Below are positions 28,595 to 38,274 of a DNA stretch of 64,000 bases, in pieces (the stretch's first letter is position 1; every line of letters starts with the position of its first letter). The position numbers and the translations under genes were made by a program. This stretch comes from Escherichia ruysiae (GTDB lineage Bacteria; Pseudomonadota; Gammaproteobacteria; Enterobacterales; Enterobacteriaceae). The stretch lies in assembly GCF_902498915.1 (NCBI RefSeq), contig NZ_CABVLQ010000001.1, one strand, 5' to 3'. The notes under the pieces are model-generated. The model did no database searches. It was given only the letters and a program-made list of their open reading frames with translations, and had not been told where the DNA came from.

Positions 28595-29602
28595 ATGAAT
28601 ACTGAAGCCACGCACGACCAAAATGAAGCACTTACCACCGGCGCTCGCTTGCGTAATGCCCGTGAACAACTTGGACTTAGCCAGCAAGCCGTTGCCGAAC
28701 GACTTTGTTTGAAGGTTTCCACGGTACGCGACATTGAAGAAGATAAGGCGCCAGCCGATCTTGCTTCAACATTCTTGCGCGGGTATATCCGCTCTTATGC
28801 GCGTCTGGTTCATATTCCGGAAGAAGAACTGCTGCCGGGACTGGAAAAGCAGGCACCACTGCGGGCGGCAAAAGTTGCGCCAATGCAGAGTTTTTCCCTC
28901 GGCAAACGCCGCAAAAAACGCGATGGCTGGCTGATGACTTTCACCTGGCTGGTGCTGTTTGTGGTGATTGGCCTGAGCGGCGCCTGGTGGTGGCAGGATC
29001 ACAAAGCCCAGCAGGAAGAGATCAGCACTATGGCTGATCAATCCACTGCGGAGCTGAATAATAACCAGAGCCAGAGTGTACCGTTAGATACGTCTGCTAC
29101 CGAAACCCAGATGACTACATCGCCTGCGGCTGTAGATTCCACCGCCACGAACACGCAAACGCCAGCCGTGACGACGCCAGCACCCGCTGTAGCGCCGCAG
29201 CAGGACGCAGTTGTTCCTCCTTCACAGGCAAATGTTGATATCGCGGCTACTACACCAGCGGCTCCGGTCGCAACAACAACGCCAGATGGCGCAGCGCCGT
29301 TGCCAATCGATCAGGCTGGCGTGACCACTCCAGCGGCTGATCCTAATGCGCTGGTGATGAACTTTACTGCTGATTGCTGGCTGGAAGTCACCGATTCTAC
29401 CGGCAAAAAACTGTTTAGCGGGATGCAGCGTAAAGGCGGTAATTTGAATTTAAGCGGTCAGGCACCGTATAAACTGAAAATTGGTGCCCCAGCTGCAGTG
29501 CAGATCCAGTATCAAGGGAAACCTGTCGATCTGAGTCGTTTTATCAGAACTAACCAGGTTGCGCGTCTGACCCTCAATGCCGAACAATCACCGGCGCAGT
29601 AA
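28595..29602 (+). CDS. rodZ: RodZ, MreB-binding morphogenetic membrane protein
   Basis: A 335-residue bitopic protein that links MreB filaments to the cell-wall synthesis complex. A cytoplasmic HTH domain (residues about 20-85, GLSQQAVAERLCLKVSTVRD) is followed by a transmembrane helix near residues 111-133. A long Thr/Ala/Pro-rich periplasmic linker and a C-terminal beta-domain (from about residue 245, NFTADCWLEVTD) follow. It is two residues shorter than K-12 as I recall, probably in the low-complexity linker. It lies upstream of ispG. Confidence 0.97.
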   Translation: MNTEATHDQNEALTTGARLRNAREQLGLSQQAVAERLCLKVSTVRDIEEDKAPADLASTFLRGYIRSYARLVHIPEEELLPGLEKQAPLRAAKVAPMQSFSLGKRRKKRDGWLMTFTWLVLFVVIGLSGAWWWQDHKAQQEEISTMADQSTAELNNNQSQSVPLDTSATETQMTTSPAAVDSTATNTQTPAVTTPAPAVAPQQDAVVPPSQANVDIAATTPAAPVATTTPDGAAPLPIDQAGVTTPAADPNALVMNFTADCWLEVTDSTGKKLFSGMQRKGGNLNLSGQAPYKLKIGAPAAVQIQYQGKPVDLSRFIRTNQVARLTLNAEQSPAQ

Positions 29603-29628
29603 CAGACGGGTAACGCGGGAGATTTTTC

Positions 29629-30747
29629 ATGCATAACCAGGCTCCAATTCAACGTAGAAAATCAACACGTATTTACGTTGGGAATGTGCCGATTGGCGAT
29701 GGTGCACCCATCGCCGTACAGTCCATGACCAATACGCGTACGACAGATGTCGAAGCTACGGTCAATCAAATTAAGGCGCTGGAACGTGTCGGCGCTGATA
29801 TCGTTCGCGTCTCTGTACCGACGATGGACGCGGCAGAAGCGTTCAAGCTCATCAAGCAGCAGGTTAACGTGCCGCTGGTAGCCGACATCCACTTCGACTA
29901 TCGCATTGCGCTGAAAGTAGCGGAATACGGTGTTGACTGTCTGCGCATTAACCCTGGCAATATCGGTAATGAAGAACGCATTCGCATGGTGGTTGACTGT
30001 GCGCGCGATAAAAACATTCCGATTCGTATTGGTGTTAACGCCGGATCGCTGGAAAAAGATTTGCAAGAAAAGTATGGCGAACCGACGCCGCAGGCGCTGC
30101 TGGAATCTGCCATGCGCCATGTTGATCATCTCGATCGTCTGAACTTTGATCAATTCAAGGTCAGCGTGAAAGCGTCTGACGTTTTCCTCGCCGTTGAGTC
30201 TTATCGTCTGCTGGCAAAACAGATCGATCAGCCGCTGCACCTGGGGATCACCGAAGCCGGTGGCGCACGCAGCGGGGCGGTGAAATCGGCTATTGGTTTA
30301 GGTCTGCTGTTGTCGGAAGGTATTGGCGACACACTGCGCGTCTCGCTGGCGGCTGATCCGGTCGAAGAGATCAAAGTCGGTTTTGATATTTTGAAATCGC
30401 TGCGCATCCGTTCGCGCGGCATCAACTTCATCGCCTGCCCGACCTGCTCGCGTCAGGAATTTGACGTTATCGGTACGGTTAACGCGCTGGAGCAACGTCT
30501 GGAAGATATCATTACCCCGATGGACGTTTCGATTATTGGCTGCGTGGTGAATGGCCCGGGCGAGGCGCTGGTTTCTACGCTTGGCGTTACGGGCGGCAAC
30601 AAGAAAAGCGGCCTCTATGAAGATGGCGTGCGCAAAGACCGTCTGGACAACAACGACATGATCGACCAGCTGGAAGCACGCATTCGTGCGAAAGCCAGCC
30701 AACTGGACGAAGCGCGTCGAATTGACGTTCAGCAGGTTGAAAAATAA
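29629..30747 (+). CDS. ispG: IspG, 4-hydroxy-3-methylbut-2-enyl diphosphate synthase
   Basis: A 372-residue [4Fe-4S] enzyme of the methylerythritol phosphate isoprenoid pathway. It has a TIM-barrel N-terminal part and a C-terminal cluster domain with ligands in [11 protein letters not shown] and [12 protein letters not shown]. It follows rodZ by 26 bases. Its need for Fe-S clusters links it to the isc operon in the same window, though probably by chance of position. Confidence 0.98.
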
Positions 30748-30857
30748 TAACGTGATGGGAAGCGCCTCGCTTCCCGTGTATGATTGAACCCGCATGGCTC
30801 CCGAAACATTGAGGGAAGCGTTGAGGGTTCATTTTTATATTCAGAAAGAGAATAAAC

Positions 30858-32132
30858 GTGGCAAAAAACATTCAAGCCATTCGCGGCATGAACGATTACC
30901 TGCCTGGCGAAACGGCCATCTGGCAGCGCATTGAAGGCACACTGAAAAACGTGCTCGGCAGCTACGGTTACAGTGAAATCCGCTTGCCGATTGTAGAGCA
31001 GACCCCGCTATTCAAACGTGCGATTGGTGAAGTCACCGACGTGGTTGAAAAAGAGATGTACACCTTTGAGGATCGCAATGGCGACAGCCTGACTTTGCGC
31101 CCTGAAGGGACGGCGGGCTGTGTACGCGCCGGCATCGAGCATGGTCTTCTGTACAATCAGGAACAGCGTCTGTGGTATATCGGGCCGATGTTCCGTCACG
31201 AGCGTCCGCAGAAAGGGCGTTATCGTCAGTTCCATCAGTTGGGGTGCGAAGTTTTCGGTCTGCAAGGCCCCGATATCGACGCCGAACTGATTATGCTCAC
31301 TGCCCGCTGGTGGCGCGCGCTGGGTATCTCCGAACACGTAACTCTTGAGCTGAACTCTATCGGTTCGCTGGAAGCACGTGCCAATTACCGCGATGCGCTG
31401 GTTGCGTTCCTTGAACAGCATAAAGAAAAACTGGACGAAGACTGCAAACGTCGCATGTATACCAACCCGCTGCGTGTGCTGGATTCTAAAAATCCGGAAG
31501 TGCAGGCGCTTCTCAACGACGCTCCGGCGTTGGGCGATTATCTGGATGAGGAGTCTCGCGAGCATTTTGACGGTTTGTGCAAACTGCTTGAGAGCGCAGG
31601 TATTGCCTATACCGTAAACCAGCGTCTGGTGCGTGGTCTGGATTACTACAATCGTACCGTTTTCGAATGGGTCACTAACAGCCTCGGTTCCCAGGGCACC
31701 GTGTGCGCAGGCGGTCGTTATGACGGTCTTGTGGAACAACTGGGCGGTCGCGCCACACCGGCAGTCGGTTTTGCGATGGGCCTGGAACGTTTGGTGTTGT
31801 TAGTTCAGGCAGTTAATCCGGAATTTAAAGCCGATCCTGTTGTCGATATATACCTGGTGGCTTCGGGTACTGATACACAATCTGCGGCTATGGCATTAGC
31901 AGAGCGTCTGCGTGATGAATTACCGGGCGTGAAACTGATGACCAACCACGGCGGCGGCAACTTTAAGAAACAGTTTGCCCGCGCTGATAAATGGGGTGCC
32001 CGCGTTGCTGTGGTGCTGGGTGAGTCCGAAGTGGCTAATGGTACGGCAGTAGTGAAGGATTTGCGCTCTGGTGAGCAAACGGCAGTTGCGCAGGATAGCG
32101 TAGCCGCGCATTTGCACACGTTACTGAGTTAA
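30858..32132 (+). CDS. hisS: HisS, histidyl-tRNA synthetase
   Basis: A 424-residue class II aminoacyl-tRNA synthetase. Class II motif 2 includes GPMFRHERPQKGRYRQFHQ, the histidine-binding loop is VRGLDYYNRTVFEW near residue 258, and motif 3 is in GFAMGLERL. The C-terminal anticodon-binding domain covers about residues 330-424. Essential for charging tRNA-His. Confidence 0.98.
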   Translation: MAKNIQAIRGMNDYLPGETAIWQRIEGTLKNVLGSYGYSEIRLPIVEQTPLFKRAIGEVTDVVEKEMYTFEDRNGDSLTLRPEGTAGCVRAGIEHGLLYNQEQRLWYIGPMFRHERPQKGRYRQFHQLGCEVFGLQGPDIDAELIMLTARWWRALGISEHVTLELNSIGSLEARANYRDALVAFLEQHKEKLDEDCKRRMYTNPLRVLDSKNPEVQALLNDAPALGDYLDEESREHFDGLCKLLESAGIAYTVNQRLVRGLDYYNRTVFEWVTNSLGSQGTVCAGGRYDGLVEQLGGRATPAVGFAMGLERLVLLVQAVNPEFKADPVVDIYLVASGTDTQSAAMALAERLRDELPGVKLMTNHGGGNFKKQFARADKWGARVAVVLGESEVANGTAVVKDLRSGEQTAVAQDSVAAHLHTLLS

Positions 32133-32149
32133 GGAAGGAGAAGGACAGC

Positions 32150-32770
32150 GTGGAAATTTACGAGAACGAAAACGACCAGGTTGAAGCGGTTAAACGCTTT
32201 TTTGCTGAAAATGGAAAGGCACTGGCTGTTGGGGTGATTTTAGGCGTTGGCGCACTGATTGGCTGGCGCTACTGGAACAGCCATCAGGTTGAGTCTGCAC
32301 GCTCCGCTTCTCTTGCCTATCAAAATGCGGTTACCGCAGTTAGCGAAGGCAAACCTGACAGCATCCCGGCGGCGGAAAAATTCGCTGCTGAAAATAAAAA
32401 TACTTACGGCGCGCTGGCTTCTTTGGAACTTGCGCAGCAATTTGTTGACAAAAATGAACTAGAGAAAGCCGCCGCTCAATTGCAACAAGGGTTGGCGGAC
32501 ACGAGCGATGAAAATCTCAAAGCCGTGATAAATCTGCGTCTTGCCCGAGTTCAGGTGCAGCTCAAGCAGACTGATGCCGCGCTGAAAACCCTCGATACCA
32601 TTAAAGGTGAAGGTTGGGCTGCTATTGTTGCCGACTTGCGTGGTGAAGCATTACTGAGCAAAGGTGATAAGCAAGGTGCGCGTAGTGCGTGGGAAGCAGG
32701 CGTGAAAAGCGATGTGACCCCGGCACTGAGTGAAATGATGCAGATGAAAATTAATAATTTGTCCATCTGA
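32150..32770 (+). CDS. yfgM: YfgM, inner-membrane TPR-like ancillary SecYEG protein
   Basis: A 206-residue protein with a short cytoplasmic N-terminus, one transmembrane segment near residues 23-42 and a periplasmic tetratricopeptide-like domain. In E. coli it associates with PpiD at the SecYEG translocon and influences the RcsB stress response. The start codon is GTG, preceded by GGAAGGAG. Located between hisS and bamB, eleven bases before bamB, so the two are likely co-translated. Confidence 0.95.
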   Translation: MEIYENENDQVEAVKRFFAENGKALAVGVILGVGALIGWRYWNSHQVESARSASLAYQNAVTAVSEGKPDSIPAAEKFAAENKNTYGALASLELAQQFVDKNELEKAAAQLQQGLADTSDENLKAVINLRLARVQVQLKQTDAALKTLDTIKGEGWAAIVADLRGEALLSKGDKQGARSAWEAGVKSDVTPALSEMMQMKINNLSI

Positions 32771-32780
32771 GAGGGACCCG

Positions 32781-33959
32781 ATGCAATTGCGTAAATTACT
32801 GCTGCCAGGAGTGCTTTCCGTTACCCTTTTAAGCGGCTGTTCGCTGTTTAACAGTGAAGAAGATGTGGTCAAGATGTCCCCATTGCCGACCGTTGAAAAC
32901 CAGTTTACGCCGACCACGGCGTGGAGCACTTCCGTTGGTAGCGGCATTGGTAACTTCTACTCTAATCTTCATCCGGCACTGGCGGATAACGTTGTCTATG
33001 CAGCCGATCGCGCTGGTTTGGTAAAGGCGATGAATGCGGATGACGGTAAAGAAATCTGGTCTGTCAGCCTGGCTGAAAAAGATGGCTGGTTATCTAAAGA
33101 GCCGGCATTACTTTCCGGCGGCGTGACCGTCGCAGGTGGTCATGTCTATATTGGCAGCGAAAAAGCGCAGGTTTACGCGCTGAATACCAGCGATGGTACT
33201 GTGGCATGGCAAACCAAAGTAGCGGGTGAAGCACTTTCTCGCCCGGTGGTCAGCGATGGTCTGGTGTTGATTCACACCAGCAACGGCCAGTTGCAGGCGC
33301 TGAACGAAGCTGATGGCGCTGTTAAATGGACCGTTAACCTTGATATGCCTTCGCTCTCTCTGCGTGGCGAGTCTGCGCCAGCAACCGCATTTGGTGCGGC
33401 AGTCGTTGGTGGCGATAATGGTCGCGTCAGTGCTGTGTTGATGCAGCAGGGACAGATGATTTGGCAACAGCGTATCTCCCAGGCGACGGGTTCTACCGAA
33501 ATTGACCGTCTGAGCGATGTTGATACTACGCCTGTAGTTGTGAACGGTGTTGTTTTCGCGCTGGCCTATAATGGTAACCTGACGGCGCTTGATTTGCGCA
33601 GTGGTCAGATTATGTGGAAACGCGAACTGGGCTCGGTGAATGATTTCATCGTTGACGGTAACCGTATCTATCTGGTTGATCAAAATGACCGGGTAATGGC
33701 GTTGACCATCGATGGTGGCGTGACGCTGTGGACACAAAGCGATCTGCTGCACCGCCTGCTGACTTCCCCGGTGTTGTATAATGGCAACCTGGTGGTGGGT
33801 GATAGCGAAGGTTATCTGCACTGGATTAATGTGGAAGATGGACGTTTCGTTGCCCAACAAAAAGTTGATAGCTCTGGTTTCCAGACTGACCCGGTTGCCG
33901 CTGATGGCAAACTGCTGATCCAGGCAAAAGACGGAACCGTGTACTCCATTACACGTTAA
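32781..33959 (+). CDS. bamB: BamB, outer membrane protein assembly lipoprotein
   Basis: A 392-residue lipoprotein with lipobox LSGC (Cys20) and Ser at the next position, predicting outer-membrane sorting. The mature part is an eight-bladed beta-propeller with repeated blade motifs such as VYALNTSDGTVAWQTKV and LTALDLRSGQIMWKRE. It binds BamA and assists beta-barrel insertion, which would include the SinH-like barrel encoded downstream. Confidence 0.98.
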   Translation: MQLRKLLLPGVLSVTLLSGCSLFNSEEDVVKMSPLPTVENQFTPTTAWSTSVGSGIGNFYSNLHPALADNVVYAADRAGLVKAMNADDGKEIWSVSLAEKDGWLSKEPALLSGGVTVAGGHVYIGSEKAQVYALNTSDGTVAWQTKVAGEALSRPVVSDGLVLIHTSNGQLQALNEADGAVKWTVNLDMPSLSLRGESAPATAFGAAVVGGDNGRVSAVLMQQGQMIWQQRISQATGSTEIDRLSDVDTTPVVVNGVVFALAYNGNLTALDLRSGQIMWKRELGSVNDFIVDGNRIYLVDQNDRVMALTIDGGVTLWTQSDLLHRLLTSPVLYNGNLVVGDSEGYLHWINVEDGRFVAQQKVDSSGFQTDPVAADGKLLIQAKDGTVYSITR

Positions 33960-33980
33960 TCGTCTCTGTCGTTCACTTTG

Positions 33981-34017
33981 AAAACGGCTCCTGGACAGGA
34001 GCCGTTTTCCTGTTTTT
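33981..34017 (+). terminator. bamB terminator
   Basis: Arms AAAACGGCTCCTG and CAGGAGCCGTTTT pair perfectly and are followed by CCTGTTTTT. A strong rho-independent terminator. Confidence 0.9.
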
Positions 34018-34076
34018 AACAACGACGCGAAAATAGCGTGCGTTGTCTGATGATTTATAAAAATGAGGCTTTAAAC

Positions 34077-35549
34077 ATGGTACCTGTGGTCGCGCTTGTC
34101 GGGCGCCCTAACGTAGGAAAATCCACGTTATTTAACCGTCTAACTCGCACCCGAGATGCGCTGGTTGCGGATTTCCCGGGTCTGACTCGTGACCGTAAGT
34201 ACGGTCGTGCGGAAATTGAAGGCCGCGAGTTTATCTGTATTGATACCGGCGGGATTGACGGTACAGAAGACGGTGTAGAAACCCGCATGGCGGAACAATC
34301 GCTGCTGGCGATTGAAGAGGCGGACGTTGTACTGTTTATGGTCGATGCGCGCGCGGGTCTGATGCCTGCGGATGAAGCCATTGCCAAACATTTGCGTTCC
34401 CGTGAAAAGCCAACCTTCCTGGTGGCGAACAAAACCGATGGACTGGACCCGGATCAAGCAATTGTTGATTTTTATTCACTTGGTTTAGGTGAAATTTACC
34501 CAATTGCCGCTTCGCATGGTCGTGGCGTATTAAGTCTGCTGGAGCACGTGCTGCTGCCGTGGATGGAAGATCTCGCACCGCAAGAAGAAGTCGACGAAGA
34601 CGCTGAATACTGGGCGCAATTTGAAGCGGAAGAGAACGGTGAAGAAGAAGAGGAAGACGACTTCGACCCGCAAAGTCTGCCGATCAAACTGGCGATTGTT
34701 GGTCGTCCAAACGTCGGTAAGTCTACACTCACTAACCGTATCCTGGGTGAAGAGCGCGTCGTGGTTTACGACATGCCAGGCACGACGCGTGACAGTATCT
34801 ACATTCCGATGGAACGTGACGGACGTGAGTATGTACTCATTGATACTGCGGGCGTGCGTAAACGCGGAAAAATTACTGATGCGGTAGAGAAGTTCTCGGT
34901 AATCAAAACATTGCAGGCGATTGAAGATGCCAACGTTGTGATGTTGGTGATTGACGCACGCGAAGGTATTTCCGATCAGGATCTCTCCCTGCTTGGTTTT
35001 ATTCTCAATAGCGGGCGCTCACTTGTGATTGTGGTGAACAAGTGGGACGGCCTGAGCCAGGAAGTGAAAGAGCAGGTGAAAGAGACGCTGGACTTCCGTC
35101 TGGGCTTTATCGACTTCGCCCGTGTGCATTTTATTTCTGCATTGCACGGTAGCGGTGTTGGTAACCTGTTTGAATCAGTACGTGAAGCGTATGACAGCTC
35201 CACCCGTCGTGTGGGGACCTCTATGCTGACGCGCATCATGACGATGGCTGTTGAAGATCACCAACCGCCGCTGGTACGCGGTCGTCGTGTGAAGCTGAAA
35301 TATGCCCACGCCGGTGGTTATAACCCGCCGATTGTGGTGATTCACGGCAACCAGGTGAAAGACCTGCCTGACTCGTACAAACGTTACCTGATGAACTACT
35401 TCCGCAAATCTCTGGACGTGATGGGTACGCCGATTCGTATTCAGTTCAAAGAAGGGGAAAACCCGTATGCGAACAAGCGTAACACTCTGACGCCGACCCA
35501 GATGCGTAAACGTAAGCGTCTGATGAAGCACATCAAGAAAAGTAAGTAA
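34077..35549 (+). CDS. der: Der (EngA), tandem GTPase for 50S assembly
   Basis: A 490-residue essential GTPase with two G domains, each with a P-loop GRPNVGKST (near residues 10 and 210). An acidic linker and a C-terminal KH-like domain (about 380-490) complete the protein. It acts in 50S ribosomal subunit maturation. I start at MVPVVALVG, not 13 codons upstream, to match the known N-terminus. Confidence 0.97.
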   Translation: MVPVVALVGRPNVGKSTLFNRLTRTRDALVADFPGLTRDRKYGRAEIEGREFICIDTGGIDGTEDGVETRMAEQSLLAIEEADVVLFMVDARAGLMPADEAIAKHLRSREKPTFLVANKTDGLDPDQAIVDFYSLGLGEIYPIAASHGRGVLSLLEHVLLPWMEDLAPQEEVDEDAEYWAQFEAEENGEEEEEDDFDPQSLPIKLAIVGRPNVGKSTLTNRILGEERVVVYDMPGTTRDSIYIPMERDGREYVLIDTAGVRKRGKITDAVEKFSVIKTLQAIEDANVVMLVIDAREGISDQDLSLLGFILNSGRSLVIVVNKWDGLSQEVKEQVKETLDFRLGFIDFARVHFISALHGSGVGNLFESVREAYDSSTRRVGTSMLTRIMTMAVEDHQPPLVRGRRVKLKYAHAGGYNPPIVVIHGNQVKDLPDSYKRYLMNYFRKSLDVMGTPIRIQFKEGENPYANKRNTLTPTQMRKRKRLMKHIKKSK

Positions 35550-35555
35550 TTACTT

Positions 35556-35594
35556 ATTGGGTTTCTCTTGCCATCCAGGAAGAGAAACCCAACC
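35556..35594 (+). terminator. der terminator
   Basis: Arms TTGGGTTTCTCTT and AAGAGAAACCCAA pair perfectly around GCCATCCAGG. There is no T tract after it, so it may be a partial terminator or an mRNA-stabilising hairpin before yfgJ. Confidence 0.65.
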
Positions 35595-35611
35595 AATCGC
35601 GAGGAACAAAT

Positions 35612-35827
35612 ATGGAACTCAACTGCCCTGTCTGCCAAAACCCTCTCGAACGCAATGGCGAGACGGCTCACTGCACAACTTGCGATAAAGATTTCACTGT
35701 TCAGGCGCTTTGCCCTGACTGTCATCAGCCGTTACAGGTATTAAAAGCCTGTGGCGCGGTGGATTATTTCTGCCAGAATGGACACGGTTTAATTTCTAAA
35801 AAGCGCGTTGAATTTACCACTGCTTAA
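35612..35827 (+). CDS. yfgJ: YfgJ, zinc-ribbon protein
   Basis: A 71-residue protein with paired cysteine knuckles (CPVC, CTTC, CPDC) and a C-terminal Cys/His region FCQNGHG, giving two zinc-ribbon-like sites. Function unknown. Preceded by GAGGAAC. In K-12 this gene neighbours xseA; here an accessory block of about 10 kb lies between them. Confidence 0.93.
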   Translation: MELNCPVCQNPLERNGETAHCTTCDKDFTVQALCPDCHQPLQVLKACGAVDYFCQNGHGLISKKRVEFTTA

Positions 35828-36038
35828 TATCACGGGAATATATATTTTTCTTTTATATATTCCTAGTATAAATATAATGAGCCAATTTCTATTAGCTTAA
35901 CACGTAATTAGAGTGAACAAACTCCCATTGTTATAACTTTAAGAATATATTTAGCATTTCTGATGTGTAATATCTGAACTATCTGGAATACAATGCCGAA
36001 GCTGATTTCAGATTATAAAATCGTTACAGGGAAAAGGC
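35828..36038 (+). promoter_or_regulatory. AT-rich leader of the sinH-like gene
   Basis: A 211-base AT-rich spacer, clearly richer in A and T than the flanking core genes. A possible -10 TACAAT lies at 35989-35994 with only a weak -35. The ribosome-binding sequence AGGGAAAAGG precedes the start. Such AT-rich leaders in acquired genes are often bound by H-NS (inference). Confidence 0.45.
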
Positions 36039-38219
36039 ATGTTGCGATGGATACGCTATTTTATGCTAATTTTTATCTCTGGTGCTGCTTATGCGACACC
36101 AGAGATAAATGTTAAGCAAAGTGACTCTTCATTACCGGATTTGGGAAGCGAAGCTGCCTTACAAGAAGAACAAAATAATAAAGGTAAATCCTTGAAAGAG
36201 CGTGGTGTCAACTACGTCGCCGAATCCGCCCAGCAGGGATTTGAGAACCTGACCCCAGAAGCTCTGGAATCTCAAGCAAGAAGCTATCTGCAAGGGCAAA
36301 TCACCTCATCTGCACAGTCTTATATCGAAGGTGCGCTTTCTCCATACGGTAAAGTCCGTTCGAATCTTTCTATCGGTCAGGATGGCTCGCTGGACGGCAG
36401 TTCAATCGACTATTTTGTTCCTTTATATGATTCTCAAAAAAGTGTTTATTTCAGCCAGTTATCCGCTCAACGTAAAGAGGAACGCACGATAGGTAATATT
36501 GGCTTCGGCGTTAGACATAATTTTGACAAATGGTTATTGGGTGGAAATATATTTTATGATTATGATTTCACTCGTGGACATCGCCGTTTAGGGTTAGGGA
36601 CTGAAGCCTGGACGGATTATTTAAAACTTTCTGGTAACTATTATCATCCACTTTCTGACTGGAAAGATTCAAAAGATTTCGACTTCTATTTAGAACGACC
36701 TGCGCGTGGTTGGGATGTTCGTGCGGAAGCCTGGCTACCTTCTTATCCACAGTTGGGGGGCAAAGTTGTTTTCGAGCAATATTATGGTGACGAAGTTGCG
36801 TTGTTCGGCACCGATAATTTAGAAAAAGATCCCTATGCAGTGACGCTCGGCGTGAACTATCAACCAGTTCCGTTATTGACAGTCGGGGCGGACTATAAAG
36901 CAGGCACTGGAGATAACAGTGATCTTAGTGTTAACGCCACGATTAATTATCAGTTCGGTGTTCCGCTAAAAGATCAACTGAATAGCGATAACGTCAAAGT
37001 CGCTCACTCGCTGATGGGGAGCCGCCATGACTTCGTCGAACGTAATAACTTTATCGTGCTGGAATACAAAGAAAAAGACCCACTTGATGTCACCTTGTGG
37101 CTTAAAGCGGACGCCACCAATGAGCACCCGGAATGTGTGATTAAAGACACGCCAGAAGAAGCGGTTGGACTGGAAAAATGTAAATGGACCATCAACGCGC
37201 TGATCAACCATCATTACAAAATTATTTCCGCCTCGTGGCAGGCGAAAAATAACGCTGCCCGCACGCTGGTCATGCCTGTTGTTAAAGCGAATACCATCAC
37301 TGAAGGTAACAACAACCACTGGAATCTGGTGCTGCCCGCCTGGCAGTACAGTTCCGATAAAGCAGAGCAGGAAAAGCTGAATACCTGGCGGGTACGGTTG
37401 GCGCTGGAGGATGAAAAGGGTAATCGGCAGAATTCCGGTGTGGTGGAAATCACCGTGCAGCAAGACCGTAAAATTGAGCTGATCGTCAACAATATTGCGG
37501 ATGTACCTGAAGAGAACAATCACAGCCACGAAGCCAGCGCCCAGGCAGACGGCGTTGATGGCGTGGTGATGGATCTCGACGTCACTGACAGCTTCGGTGA
37601 TGACACTGACCGCAACGGCAATACACTGCCAGAAGATAACCTTTCCCCGCAGCTTTACGATGCGCAGGATAAAAAAGTCACGCTCACCAATAAACCCTGT
37701 TCAACCGAGAATCCCTGCGTCTTTATCGCCAAACAAGATAAAGAAAAAGGAACCGTCACACTCTCCAGTACGTTACCCGGCACTTTCCGTTGGAAAGCAA
37801 AAGCTGCTCCGTATGACGACAGCAACTATGTGGATGTGACATTCCTTGGTGCGGGAGGGAATGATGTTAATGCGTTTATCTACCGTGTATCTGCGACTAA
37901 TCCCGTCAATCTTATCGACAATGAGAAAGAGCATTTGCCTGTGGATAACGCCTACCGCTTTGTTTTGTGGCGCGATGCCAACAAAGATGGCGTTTTCCAG
38001 CAGTCGGAAAAACTGACGGAAGAGGAAATGACGCAATACGACTACCAGTGGGAATTTACCGGGCAAAGCGTTAACGGCTACACCGGCGCCCAAACAAATA
38101 CCAGCAATGAAGATATTGTCATCCCTGCCACTAACGAAGAAGCCGTGCAGAAATTTGGTGCCCAAAAACAAGATGGCGTGCAAGGGTATGGATTACGTGT
38201 GGTTTACAGCAAGCACTAG
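36039..38219 (+). CDS. sinH: SinH-like intimin-family inverse autotransporter
   Basis: A 726-residue outer-membrane protein. A short signal peptide (residues 1-19, ending GAAYA) is followed by a periplasmic linker and the inverse autotransporter beta-barrel (about 75-310). Barrel signatures are FGVRHNF, GGNIFYDYDFTRGHRRLGLG, GWDVRAEAWLPSYPQLGG and VGADYKAGTGDNSDLSVNA. There is no LysM motif. A linker domain (about 330-480), an Ig-like region (about 490-600) and a C-terminal module (about 605-726) form the exposed part. The last module has a 12-residue loop beginning DANKDG and ends in DGVQGYGLRVVYSKH, and both features recur in SinI. Named after the Salmonella CS54-island gene; function as adhesin is by analogy. 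Confidence 0.87.
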   Translation: MLRWIRYFMLIFISGAAYATPEINVKQSDSSLPDLGSEAALQEEQNNKGKSLKERGVNYVAESAQQGFENLTPEALESQARSYLQGQITSSAQSYIEGALSPYGKVRSNLSIGQDGSLDGSSIDYFVPLYDSQKSVYFSQLSAQRKEERTIGNIGFGVRHNFDKWLLGGNIFYDYDFTRGHRRLGLGTEAWTDYLKLSGNYYHPLSDWKDSKDFDFYLERPARGWDVRAEAWLPSYPQLGGKVVFEQYYGDEVALFGTDNLEKDPYAVTLGVNYQPVPLLTVGADYKAGTGDNSDLSVNATINYQFGVPLKDQLNSDNVKVAHSLMGSRHDFVERNNFIVLEYKEKDPLDVTLWLKADATNEHPECVIKDTPEEAVGLEKCKWTINALINHHYKIISASWQAKNNAARTLVMPVVKANTITEGNNNHWNLVLPAWQYSSDKAEQEKLNTWRVRLALEDEKGNRQNSGVVEITVQQDRKIELIVNNIADVPEENNHSHEASAQADGVDGVVMDLDVTDSFGDDTDRNGNTLPEDNLSPQLYDAQDKKVTLTNKPCSTENPCVFIAKQDKEKGTVTLSSTLPGTFRWKAKAAPYDDSNYVDVTFLGAGGNDVNAFIYRVSATNPVNLIDNEKEHLPVDNAYRFVLWRDANKDGVFQQSEKLTEEEMTQYDYQWEFTGQSVNGYTGAQTNTSNEDIVIPATNEEAVQKFGAQKQDGVQGYGLRVVYSKH

Positions 38220-38274
38220 ATCGGCGTAATGGCCGATCGGCCAGTCACTGGATATTAATCAAGGAGAGAGTTGA

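Noticed and set aside
38219..38238. GATCGGC...GCCGATC inverted repeat after sinH as a terminator
   Set aside because: It has a 7-base stem and no T tract, and a strong ribosome-binding site for sinI follows at once. Read-through into sinI is more likely.
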